DNA from: Streptomyces flaveolus
GTDB lineage: Bacteria; Actinomycetota; Actinomycetes; Streptomycetales; Streptomycetaceae
Direction: 5' to 3'
Assembly: GCF_000716535.1 (NCBI RefSeq)
Contig: NZ_JNWV01000036.1
Coordinates: 124,001-188,000, forward strand
Length of the DNA stretch: 64,000 nt
Program-made: the position numbers and the translations under genes
The notes under the pieces: generated by a model
The model's input: only the letters and a program-made list of their open reading frames with translations
What the model was told of the DNA's origin: nothing
Database searches by the model: none
Shown here: one piece after another, positions 8,061 through 15,893 of the stretch
How the letters are laid out: the number at the start of each line of letters is the position of its first letter
Position numbering within the stretch: position 1 is the first letter of the stretch

Positions 8061-9523
8061 CGGGTGCCTATCTGGACGTCGCGGAAGCGGGCGGGGACCG
8101 TGCCGTGCCCGATGTGGGCGACCTGGAGGGGCTCGCCCTTGTTGCACGACGGGATGCCGTGGACCTGGAACTCGTCCTGGTTGCCGAGGGAGTCGCAGCC
8201 GGCCCAGAACCGCGGCGTGACACCGGAGTAGGTGCAGTTCTTCAGCAGGCGTCCGAGCCGCCCGTCGCGGATCTCCCACCCGGCCTCCGCGCCGAGCCGG
8301 AAGGACAGGCGCTGGTCGTCGATGGAGACGCTCTTGGTCATGTCCATCAGGACGCCGCGCTTGGTGGTGGCGATCATCTCGGCGAGCGAGGAGTCTCCCG
8401 GTTCCAGGCAGAGGTTGGTCATCCGGACCAGCGGGATGCGCTGCCAGCCGTCGGCCCGGGCCGCCCCCGAGGACTCCTGGCCGAGGGCGGCGGCCGACTC
8501 GCGGCCGGAGAGGTAGCCGGTGAAGATGCCGTCCTTGACGAGTTCGGTGCGCTGGGCGGCGACGCCCTCGTCGTCGAACGCGTAACTGCCCAGCGCCCCG
8601 GGGATGGTGGCGTCGGCGTGGACGGAGACGAGGGGGGAGCCGAAGCGGAAGGTGCCGCGGCGGTCGGGTGAGGCGTAGGTGCCGCCGGCCAGGCTCACCT
8701 CGGAGCCGAGCGCGCGGTCGGCCTCCATGGGATGGCCCGCGCACTCGTGCAGCACCATGGCGAGCTGGGCGCCGGTGACCACCAGGGTCGTGGTCTCGTC
8801 GGGGCACTGGGGCGCCGACAGCAGGGCGACGGCTTCCGCTCCGACCCGCGCGGCCTCCTCGACCAGGCGCAGGGCGGGGATGTGCTCGTAACCGGCGGTG
8901 GCGAAGTGGCCGCGCTGTCCGCGGATGGATCGGGGCACCGCCTGGGGGAACGAGCGGCGCTGGACGTCGTCGCCGTCGGACGCGACCACCATCAGCCCGC
9001 CGCCGCTCTCGGTGATGGTCTGCTCGATCAGCGCGCCCTCGGTGTTGGCGAAGACCTTGTCGTCGCGGAAGAAGTCCATCGACGCCTCGATCTGCCGGAC
9101 CAGCGGCCCGGCGGTGCGGGCCTCGGCGACCGCCGCGTCCAGCAGGTCGAGCTTGGTGGAGAGCGACACCGTGAACGGGTCGACGACCATCGGCGAGGAC
9201 CAGCGTGCGCGGGTGGTGACGGGCTGGCCGAGCGGGATCTTGGCCCCGCCCCCGCCCCCGCCGCCCGCCGCCCGGGCCTGCGCGACGGCTTCGGTGACGG
9301 CGGCATTCAGGCCCTCGAGGTCCAGGCGGTGCGTGGCCGCGAAGCCCCAGTGTCCGCCGACGACGACCCGCACACCGACGCCGAGCGAGGTCTCCCGCAT
9401 GACGTCACCGGGGCCGTTGTGCTCGACGAGGACCAACTCGTGGGTACGGTCGACGACGCGGACGTCCGCGTAGGCGACGTCCCTGGGCAACAGGCCCAGG
9501 ACCGTCTCCGCAGTGTCTTTCAC
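8057..9523 (-). CDS. TldD-type zinc metallopeptidase subunit
   Basis: A 488-residue TldD-family protein. The zinc motif HECAGH lies at about residues 259-264, inside the typical MVLHECAGHPMEADR context, followed by SGxxGxxT-like strands and the C-terminal WAGCDSLGNQDEFQ region. A Gly-rich linker (about 86-93) interrupts the N-terminal domain. The GTG at 9523 was chosen because GGGGAAG lies about 9 bp upstream; an upstream in-frame ATG would cross the promoter. It starts the minus operon with tldE and the SGNH hydrolase. A promoter with an embedded GTAG-N6-CTAC operator lies about 100 bp upstream, divergent from the C45-hydrolase operon. Confidence 0.9.
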   Translation of the reverse strand: MKDTAETVLGLLPRDVAYADVRVVDRTHELVLVEHNGPGDVMRETSLGVGVRVVVGGHWGFAATHRLDLEGLNAAVTEAVAQARAAGGGGGGGAKIPLGQPVTTRARWSSPMVVDPFTVSLSTKLDLLDAAVAEARTAGPLVRQIEASMDFFRDDKVFANTEGALIEQTITESGGGLMVVASDGDDVQRRSFPQAVPRSIRGQRGHFATAGYEHIPALRLVEEAARVGAEAVALLSAPQCPDETTTLVVTGAQLAMVLHECAGHPMEADRALGSEVSLAGGTYASPDRRGTFRFGSPLVSVHADATIPGALGSYAFDDEGVAAQRTELVKDGIFTGYLSGRESAAALGQESSGAARADGWQRIPLVRMTNLCLEPGDSSLAEMIATTKRGVLMDMTKSVSIDDQRLSFRLGAEAGWEIRDGRLGRLLKNCTYSGVTPRFWAGCDSLGNQDEFQVHGIPSCNKGEPLQVAHIGHGTVPARFRDVQIGTR

Positions 9524-9623
9524 AGCGTGTCTTCCCCTTCGATCGGGGTGCGGCGCCGGCCAGGGCCGGGCGGGCACCGGGTAGGGCGTGCGCGGAGGCT
9601 TCCAACGGCCAGGCGCGCCCTCG

Positions 9624-9652
9624 AAGGTAGCGTTCGCTACAGACATTGACAA
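9624..9652 (-). promoter_or_regulatory. tldD promoter with embedded GTAGC-N4-GCTAC operator
   Basis: Minus-strand -35 TTGTCA (9652-9647), a 17-bp spacer and -10 TACCTT (9629-9624). The inverted repeat GTAGCGTTCGCTAC (9627-9640) fills the spacer and shares its last three bases with the -10, an arrangement suited to repression by promoter occlusion. Confidence 0.75.
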
Positions 9653-9701
9653 TGAGTGTTGTGGACGCTTCAGAGAGTTCTGATGGATTTCACTACATCT
9701 A

Positions 9702-9730
9702 TTGACTGTCCTTGTAGTGGTTACTACGTT
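9702..9730 (+). promoter_or_regulatory. C45/fec-type operon promoter with embedded GTAGT-N4-ACTAC operator
   Basis: Plus-strand -35 TTGACT (9702-9707), a 17-bp spacer and -10 TACGTT (9725-9730). The inverted repeat GTAGTGGTTACTAC (9714-9727) overlaps the -10 by three bases. The geometry is identical to the divergent tldD promoter. The first gene starts at 9822, giving a leader of about 85 nt. Confidence 0.75.
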
Positions 9731-9821
9731 TCCACCACCCGGCGGGGCCGGTTCCCGGTGGAGCCCGCCCGTCCCCCACCGAGCCGGCAGACAGCGCCCT
9801 CACCCGCCCCAGGAAGTTCTC

Positions 9822-11006
9822 ATGCCCGAGCAACTCCTCTTCATCGACCTGACGAGTGCCGATCCCCGAGAGCGCGGCCGGCAGTACGGCTCTGCCGCAC
9901 GCGAACTGATAGCACGCTCCGTCGACTTCTACGCGGAACTGTTCCAGCGCACCGCGGGCCTGCGGTGGGAGGAGGCCACCGCCCGGGCCCGCGCCTGGGT
10001 ACCCCTCGTCGACGACTATCTGCCCGGCATCCTCGACGAGATCCGCGGCATCGCCGAGGGCGCCGAACGGGACTTCGAGGAGATCCTCGCCCTCAACGCC
10101 CGGTTCGAGCTCAGCCAGTCCAACCCCTTCGACGACAAGGCCGACGAGGGCTGCACGTCCTTCGCACTGCTGGCCCAGGCCAACGGTGTCGGCCATGTGC
10201 TGTGCGGTCAGAACTGGGACTGGCGCGAGCGGGTCGCCGACACCGTCGTCGTCCTGCGCGTCCAGCAACCCGGCCGGCCGACGTTCATCTGCCAGACCGA
10301 GGCCGGCCAGGTCGGCCGGCACGGCGCCAACTCCGCCGGCCTCGCCCTCAACGCCAACGGCCTCGGCGGTGGCTTCGAGACCGGGCTCAGCGTGCCCGGT
10401 ACCTTCGTCCGCCGCAAGATCCTGGAGTCATGGGACGTGTACGACGCGCTGCGGGCCGCGTTCCAGGTCACCCAGTCCGCCCCCAGCAACCTCCTCATCA
10501 CCCACCGCGACGGCTTCGCGATCGACCTGGAGACCACGCCGGGCCGGCACGGCTGGATGTACCCCACCGACGGACTCCTGGTCCACGGCAACCATTTCCA
10601 GGCCTTCGTCCCGCCACAGATCGAGGGGACGTACCGGCCCTTCTCCGTCGACTCCCTCTTCCGCGTCCCCCGCGTCACCGACGGCCTGCGCGCCGCCCGG
10701 ACCATCACCTCCAGCTCCGCGCTGCGGGCTCACGTGCGCGAAGTGATGAGCGACCACTTCGCACATCCCAACGGGGTGTGTCAGCATGCCGATCCACGGC
10801 GCCACGAGGCCGACCGCTACCAGACGGTGGTCTCCAGCCTGGTGGACCTCAGCACCGGCGAGTACCTGCTGACCGCGGGTCTGCCGTGCGAGAAGGCGTA
10901 CGTGCAGGCGCCCTGGAACCTGTACGACGGCCCCGCGGCACCCACCCGCCCGGCATGGGGCCAGTCGTCGTCCCCCGCTCCGCACACAGCCGCCCACACG
11001 GGCTGA
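9822..11006 (+). CDS. C45-family autoproteolytic acyltransferase/hydrolase
   Basis: A 394-residue Ntn-hydrolase of the peptidase C45 (isopenicillin-N acyltransferase-like) family. The self-processing site is visible in DKADEGCTSFALL, where Cys111 would become the N-terminal nucleophile after cleavage of the Gly-Cys bond. It is followed by the typical GQNWDW and by GHRxGLALNANGLGGG-like strands. Such enzymes cleave or transfer acyl groups on amides; no signal peptide is seen. The ATG at 9822 has AGGAAG upstream. It is the first gene of an operon with a ferric-citrate-type importer. I infer that it hydrolyses an amide in the imported compound. A beta-lactam pathway role is unlikely because no such genes are nearby. 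Confidence 0.88.
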   Translation: MPEQLLFIDLTSADPRERGRQYGSAARELIARSVDFYAELFQRTAGLRWEEATARARAWVPLVDDYLPGILDEIRGIAEGAERDFEEILALNARFELSQSNPFDDKADEGCTSFALLAQANGVGHVLCGQNWDWRERVADTVVVLRVQQPGRPTFICQTEAGQVGRHGANSAGLALNANGLGGGFETGLSVPGTFVRRKILESWDVYDALRAAFQVTQSAPSNLLITHRDGFAIDLETTPGRHGWMYPTDGLLVHGNHFQAFVPPQIEGTYRPFSVDSLFRVPRVTDGLRAARTITSSSALRAHVREVMSDHFAHPNGVCQHADPRRHEADRYQTVVSSLVDLSTGEYLLTAGLPCEKAYVQAPWNLYDGPAAPTRPAWGQSSSPAPHTAAHTG

Positions 11007-11062
11007 CCGCCCGGCGACGGCACCGCATCCCCTCGTCCCCGTCCCTCACCCCTGGAGCCTCG

Positions 11063-12094
11063 ATGCCCCGCGCCCTCAGTCCGCGTCCGCCGAGACGGTC
11101 CACCGGCCTCCTCGGCGCCCTCCTCACCCTCGCCGTGTTCACCGCAGGCTGCGGCGGCACCGCCGGTTCCGTCGCCAAGGACGACGGCGGTGCCGGTGGC
11201 GGCAAGCAGGCCGCCCGTCCCGAGGCCCGGCCGAACAGCGCCAGCTGCGGCAAGGACTCCCGCACCATCAAGCACGACCTGGGCACCACCACGGTGACCG
11301 GCAAACCCAAGCGCGTCGTCGCCCTCGAATTCTCCTTCGTGGACGCCCTGGTGAACGCCGGCGTCAAACCCGTGGGCATAGCCGACGACGGCAAGCCCGA
11401 GCGCATCCTCAAGCCGCTGCGCGACGCCGTCGGCCACTACACCTCGGTAGGTCTGCGGCAGTCCCCCAACCTCCAGGTCATCAAGTCCCTCAAACCCGAC
11501 CTCATCATCGCCGACAGCCAGCGCGACGCCGCGGTCTACGCACAGCTGAGGAAGATCGCGCCCACGGTCGCCCTGGCCAGCAACGCCGCCGACTACGACC
11601 GGGTGATGAACAGCGAGGTGGTGGTCGGCGAGGCGGTGGACGCGTGCGATCGGATGACGGCGGCCCTCGCCGAGCACCGCAAGACCATGGCCGCCCTCAA
11701 GGCCCGGGTCCCCAGCGGTGACAAGCGCAGGATCGTCTTCGCCATCACCTACGACAAGGGTGTCAGCGCCCAGACCCAGCGAGCCTTCGCGCCCACCGTC
11801 CTGCGCGGTCTGGGACTGACGACCGTGCCCTCCACCGACGGACAGGACGCCACCCTGAGCATGACCCTGGAGTCCATGGTCACCACCGCTCCCGACGTCC
11901 TGTTCATGGCACGCAACACCCCCAGGACCCTCAGCGACCAGTGGCAGTCCAGCGAGTTGTGGAAGCGCATCCCGGCCGTGAAGAACAAGGCCACCTACGT
12001 GGTCGACGGCAGCGTCTGGTCCAAGGGCCGGGGGACCCTCGCCGCCGAGACGATCGCCCGCGAGGCGATCGAGAAGCTGTTCCCCGCCTCATGA
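11063..12094 (+). CDS. FecB-like ferric-chelate-binding lipoprotein
   Basis: A 343-residue periplasmic-binding-type lipoprotein. The signal peptide ends in the lipobox FTAGC (Cys30). The mature part has the type-III binding-protein pattern, with KRVVALEFSFVDALVNAG, VGIADDG, a SVGLRQSPNLQVIKSLKPDLIIAD block and a C-terminal YVVDGSVWSKGRG. The EFSFVDAL/VGIADDG signature recalls ferric dicitrate binding proteins (FecB). I therefore favour a citrate- or carboxylate-type iron chelate over a catecholate. The stop overlaps the first permease gene by ATGA. No DmdR/DtxR-type iron box was seen upstream; the RpiR-type operator is the visible control site. Confidence 0.88.
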   Translation: MPRALSPRPPRRSTGLLGALLTLAVFTAGCGGTAGSVAKDDGGAGGGKQAARPEARPNSASCGKDSRTIKHDLGTTTVTGKPKRVVALEFSFVDALVNAGVKPVGIADDGKPERILKPLRDAVGHYTSVGLRQSPNLQVIKSLKPDLIIADSQRDAAVYAQLRKIAPTVALASNAADYDRVMNSEVVVGEAVDACDRMTAALAEHRKTMAALKARVPSGDKRRIVFAITYDKGVSAQTQRAFAPTVLRGLGLTTVPSTDGQDATLSMTLESMVTTAPDVLFMARNTPRTLSDQWQSSELWKRIPAVKNKATYVVDGSVWSKGRGTLAAETIAREAIEKLFPAS

Positions 12095-13143
12095 GCGCCC
12101 CGGCAGCCGCAGTGAAGTCGTCCCTGGCCGGCCCGGCCGGCCGGGGACGGGACCCGCGGCTCGTCCTCGTGGCCGTCGCGGTCGCCGGCCTGGGCCTGCT
12201 GGCCGTCGGCATGCTGTGGGCCCTCTCCCTCGGCAGCGAACGGATCGGCTGGTCCTCGGTCGCGCACGCGTGGTTCTCGGCGGACTCCCCGGCCGAGCAG
12301 ATCGTACGGACCATCCGGATGCCGAGGGTGCTGCTCGCGGCCCTGGTCGGCGCCAACCTCGCCGTTTCCGGCGCGGTGATGCAGGCGATCACGGCCAACC
12401 CGATCGCCTCACCCGACATCATGGGCGTCAACGCCGGCGCCGCCGTGGTCGTCGTCGCGGCCATCACCGTCGTGCCGTCGATGGCCGGCGCCCCCTCCAT
12501 CCTCCTCGCCTTCGGCGGCGCGGCGGCGGCGGGCATCACGGTGATGGTCCTGGCCGGCATGGGGACGGGCAAGGTCAGCCCGGTCCGGCTCGCGCTGGCC
12601 GGAGTGACCGCCAGCAGTCTGCTGGTCTCCCTCACCCAGGTACTGGTCATCTTCCACGAGAACGACACGCAGTCGGTGCTGTTCTGGCTCGTCGGCGGCG
12701 TCAACTTCGCCCAGTGGCACGACCTCACCACCGCCCTGCCCTGGACGGCCGCCGGGCTGCTGGTCGCCATGGCGCTGGCCAAGTCGCTCAACATCCTCGC
12801 CCTGGGCGAGGACATGGCCCGCGGCCTGGGCCAGCACGTGGAACGCACCCGGGCGCTGGGCGCCGCCGTGGTCATCGTGCTGTGCGGCGCCTCGGTCGCG
12901 GTGGCCGGACCCATCGCCTTCATCGGGCTGATCGCGCCGCACATCACGCGCAGACTCGTCGGCTCCAACCACCTGCGGGTCCTGCCCGTGGCGATGCTGG
13001 TCGGGGCCGTCCTCACCGTCTACGCCGACATCGGCTCCCGCTATGTGAACCCACCCTTCGAGGTACCCACCGGCGTGGTGACGGCTCTCGTCGGGGCACC
13101 GATCTTCATCTATCTCGCCCGACGGCAGAAAGTCACGCGATGA
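12091..13143 (+). CDS. FecCD-family iron-chelate permease, subunit 1
   Basis: A 350-residue integral membrane protein with about ten hydrophobic segments and the FecCD hallmarks: RMPRVLLAALVGANLAVSGAVMQAITANPIASPDIMGVNAGA, the LGxxxAxxLG ATPase-contact region (LALGEDMARGLGQHVERTR) and FIGLIAPHITRRLVG. It imports ferric chelates with the FecB-like lipoprotein and the FecE-like ATPase. Its start overlaps the binding-protein gene and its stop overlaps the second permease gene, both by ATGA. Confidence 0.9.
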   Translation: MSAPAAAVKSSLAGPAGRGRDPRLVLVAVAVAGLGLLAVGMLWALSLGSERIGWSSVAHAWFSADSPAEQIVRTIRMPRVLLAALVGANLAVSGAVMQAITANPIASPDIMGVNAGAAVVVVAAITVVPSMAGAPSILLAFGGAAAAGITVMVLAGMGTGKVSPVRLALAGVTASSLLVSLTQVLVIFHENDTQSVLFWLVGGVNFAQWHDLTTALPWTAAGLLVAMALAKSLNILALGEDMARGLGQHVERTRALGAAVVIVLCGASVAVAGPIAFIGLIAPHITRRLVGSNHLRVLPVAMLVGAVLTVYADIGSRYVNPPFEVPTGVVTALVGAPIFIYLARRQKVTR

Positions 13144-14168
13144 CCGTCAACGTAGCCGTGGGACGACCCGTGCGCCGCACCGTCGTCGCGGCCCGCAGAC
13201 CCTGGATCCTGGTCGGCTCGCTCCTCGTGCTGGCCCTGATCGGCAGCTTCGTCAGCCTCACGATCGGGGCCACGCCCATCCCGTTCGCCGATGTCCTCAC
13301 CGCACTGGCCGGGCGGCGCAGCAGCGACGCCGCCGAGGTCGTCCTCGACTTCCAGCTGCCGCGGGTGCTGCTGTGCTGGGTGGTCGGCATCGGCCTCGCC
13401 GTGTCCGGCGGGGTGATGCAGGGAGTGATCCGCAACCCCTTGGCCGCGCCCGACATCGTGGGCGTCACCAAGGGCGCCGGCTTCGCGGGCATGCTGCTCG
13501 TGCTGACCCTGCCGTCCGCGTCCGTCGCCCTGGTCCCGCCCGCGGCCTTCGCCGGGGGCCTGATCGGAGCCGGAATGGTGTACGTCTTCGCCTACCGGCG
13601 CGGGGTCTCCCCGGTCCGGCTCGCGCTGGTGGGCATCGCCGTCAGCGCCACCTTCGAGGCGGGCATCCGGTACCTGCTGGTCAAGTACCCCCTGGACGTC
13701 AACGCGTCCCTGATCTGGCTCACCGGCAGCCTCTTCGGACGGTCGATGGAGACCGTGTGGATGGCGCTGCCGTGGATCGCCGTGCTCGTCCCGGTGGTGC
13801 TGATGCTGGCGCGGCGGCTGGACGTGCTGGGACTCGGCGACGACCTGGCGACCGGGCTCGGCGAACCCGTCGAGCGCACGCGCCGCCGCCTGCTGCTGCT
13901 CGCCGTGGCCCTCGCCAGCGTATGCGTCGCCGTCGCCGGGACCATCGCGTTCGTCGGTCTGATCGCACCTCACATCGCCCGCCGCCTGGTCGGAGGCCGG
14001 CACCTGGTGCTGCTGTCGGCAGCGGCCATGACCGGCGTGCTCCTGATGCTGCTCGCGGACACCGTGGGCCGCGGCATCGCCCCGCCCCTGGAGATACCCG
14101 CGGGCGTGGTCACCGCCGTCATCGGCGGACCGTACTTCCTCTATCTGCTGGTCAAGCTGGGCAAGTAG
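13140..14168 (+). CDS. FecCD-family iron-chelate permease, subunit 2
   Basis: A 342-residue paralogue of the preceding permease, with QLPRVLLCWVVGIGLAVSGGVMQGVIRNPLAAPDIVGV, LGLGDDLATGLGEPVERTR and FVGLIAPHIARRLVGG. Two distinct FecCD subunits imply a heterodimeric membrane channel, as in FecCD or FepDG. ATGA overlap with the upstream gene; the ATPase gene follows after 9 bp. Confidence 0.9.
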   Translation: MTVNVAVGRPVRRTVVAARRPWILVGSLLVLALIGSFVSLTIGATPIPFADVLTALAGRRSSDAAEVVLDFQLPRVLLCWVVGIGLAVSGGVMQGVIRNPLAAPDIVGVTKGAGFAGMLLVLTLPSASVALVPPAAFAGGLIGAGMVYVFAYRRGVSPVRLALVGIAVSATFEAGIRYLLVKYPLDVNASLIWLTGSLFGRSMETVWMALPWIAVLVPVVLMLARRLDVLGLGDDLATGLGEPVERTRRRLLLLAVALASVCVAVAGTIAFVGLIAPHIARRLVGGRHLVLLSAAAMTGVLLMLLADTVGRGIAPPLEIPAGVVTAVIGGPYFLYLLVKLGK

Positions 14169-14177
14169 GAGCGACCG

Positions 14178-15017
14178 ATGAGACTGCAGGCGCACAACGT
14201 CCAACTCGCCTACGACACCCGCGTGATCGCCGAGGATCTCTGCCTGGCCGTTCCGGACGGCAAGGTGAGCGTCCTGATCGGGCCCAACGGCTGCGGCAAG
14301 AGCACGGCGCTGCGGGCACTCGCCCGGCTGCTGCCGCCGCGCGCCGGCCAGGTGGTGCTGGACGGCAAGTCCATCCAGAAGACACCGACCCGTGAGGTGG
14401 CCCGGCTGCTGGCGATCCTGCCCCAGGTGCTCACCGCGCCCGAGGGCATCACCATCGAGGACCTGGTGGCGTTCGGGCGTCATCCGCACCGCTCGTCGCT
14501 GAAGGTCCCCTCGGAGGCCGACCGTGAGGCCGTCGAGTGGGCCATGGAGGTCACCGGGGTCGCCGACATGCGGCACGCCCATGTGGACCAGCTCTCCGGC
14601 GGCCAGCGGCAGCGGGTGTGGATCGCCCTGTGCCTGGCCCAGGAGACCGGCATCATCCTGCTGGACGAGCCCACCACCTACCTCGACGTCGCCTACCAGC
14701 TCGAGGTGCTGGACCTGCTCGCGGACCTCAACCGGGACCACGGCACGACGATCGCGATGGTCCTGCACGACTTCAACATGGCCGCGGAGTACGCCGACCA
14801 CATCTTCGTGATGCACTCCGGCGCGCTCGTCGCCGAGGGGACCCCCGTGGACGTCCTCACCCCCGAACTCATCCAGCGGGTCTTCGGCGTGGAGTCACGG
14901 GTCGTCGACCACCCCGTCAGCGGCAAGCCGCTGTGCATCCCCGTGCGCCAGGAACGGACCACCCGCCCGGCGCCTGGCCGGCGCGGCGCCCGCGCGATGG
15001 CGGCCGGCGCCACCTGA
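14178..15017 (+). CDS. FecE-type iron-chelate ABC ATPase
   Basis: A 279-residue ABC ATPase with Walker A GPNGCGKST (about 35-43), a FGRHPH motif typical of siderophore ATPases, signature LSGGQRQR, Walker B ILLDEPTTYLD and an H-loop His in VLHDFN. It energises the two FecCD permeases. The last 25 residues are basic and Ala/Gly-rich and extend beyond the usual family end. A 156-bp gap to the next gene shows no clear terminator, so transcription may continue. Confidence 0.92.
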   Translation: MRLQAHNVQLAYDTRVIAEDLCLAVPDGKVSVLIGPNGCGKSTALRALARLLPPRAGQVVLDGKSIQKTPTREVARLLAILPQVLTAPEGITIEDLVAFGRHPHRSSLKVPSEADREAVEWAMEVTGVADMRHAHVDQLSGGQRQRVWIALCLAQETGIILLDEPTTYLDVAYQLEVLDLLADLNRDHGTTIAMVLHDFNMAAEYADHIFVMHSGALVAEGTPVDVLTPELIQRVFGVESRVVDHPVSGKPLCIPVRQERTTRPAPGRRGARAMAAGAT

Positions 15018-15173
15018 GCGTCCGCCGCACACCGGTACCCGCGCGCAACGCCGGCCGGTGGCGCCTCCTCCCCGGGGGCGTACACCGCCGCTCCCGCGGA
15101 TCACCCTCTGCCCTCTTCGGCCTCCGCCCCTCCTTTCGCGTGCCCCGCGCACCACGAGAACGGATCACCGCGT

Positions 15174-15893
15174 ATGTCATCGACCGTCGACAGCCGCCTG
15201 CCCGAACTGCACCACGCCCACCGGGATGTGACGGGCGGCTGGCTGCGCCCCGCCACCTTCGGCGTGATGGACGGCCTCGTCTCCAACTTCTCCCTCGTCG
15301 CCGGTGTCGTCGGTGGCGGCGCCCCCGCCCACACCGTGATCCTCACGGGCCTGGCCGGACTGGCCGCGGGCGCCTGCTCCATGGCCACCGGCGAGTACAC
15401 CTCCGTCTCCTCCCAGCGTGACCTGGCCCACGACGAGATAGCGATCGAACGACGCGAACTCGAGACCAATCCCGACGAGGAGCTGCGCGAACTGACCCTG
15501 ATCTACGAGGACAAGGGGCTGCGCCCGGAACTGGCCGCCGAGGTCGCGCGCGAGATCACCGCCCAGCCCGAGGTGGCCTGGCGCGTGCACGTGCGCGAGG
15601 AACTCGGCATCGACCCCGACGACCTGCCCTCGCCCTGGACGGCGGCCGCCTCGTCGTTCGCGGCCTTCGCGGTCGGCGCCCTCGTGCCGCTGCTGCCGTT
15701 CTTCCTCGGTGCGGTGGGCATTCTCCCGGCGCTCGTCGTCAGTGCCCTGGCGCTCGTCGTGACCGGCGGCGGCATAGCCCGGCTGACGGCACGTCCGATG
15801 TGGTTCGGCGGGCGCCGGCAGCTGCTGCTCGGCGGCCTGTCCGCCGCGGTGACCTACGGTGTCGGTCTGCTCGTCGGGGCGAGCGTCTCATGA
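15174..15893 (+). CDS. VIT1/CCC1-family metal transporter
   Basis: A 239-residue protein of the vacuolar iron transporter/CCC1 family. It has the N-terminal GVMDGLVSNFSLVAGVVGG segment, then a second membrane segment ending in MATGEYTSVSSQRD, an acidic cytoplasmic helical domain (about 85-150; metal-binding in this family) and three C-terminal membrane segments. Members export or store Fe2+ and Mn2+. In an iron-chelate uptake operon it most likely handles surplus metal released from the chelate (inference). Its stop overlaps the next gene by ATGA. Confidence 0.88.
   Translation: MSSTVDSRLPELHHAHRDVTGGWLRPATFGVMDGLVSNFSLVAGVVGGGAPAHTVILTGLAGLAAGACSMATGEYTSVSSQRDLAHDEIAIERRELETNPDEELRELTLIYEDKGLRPELAAEVAREITAQPEVAWRVHVREELGIDPDDLPSPWTAAASSFAAFAVGALVPLLPFFLGAVGILPALVVSALALVVTGGGIARLTARPMWFGGRRQLLLGGLSAAVTYGVGLLVGASVS

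Noticed and set aside
5625..8231. 868-codon plus-strand open frame opposite the SGNH and TldE-type genes
   Set aside because: It has no domain, is Arg/Gly/His-rich and is antisense to two genes with clear catalytic motifs; typical of GC-rich DNA.
9822..11006. Beta-lactam biosynthesis acyltransferase
   Set aside because: C45 homology alone is insufficient; no ACV synthetase or IPNS gene is in the window.
11063..15017. Siderophore biosynthesis locus
   Set aside because: No NRPS, NIS synthetase or other biosynthetic gene is present; only uptake and hydrolysis-type genes are seen.
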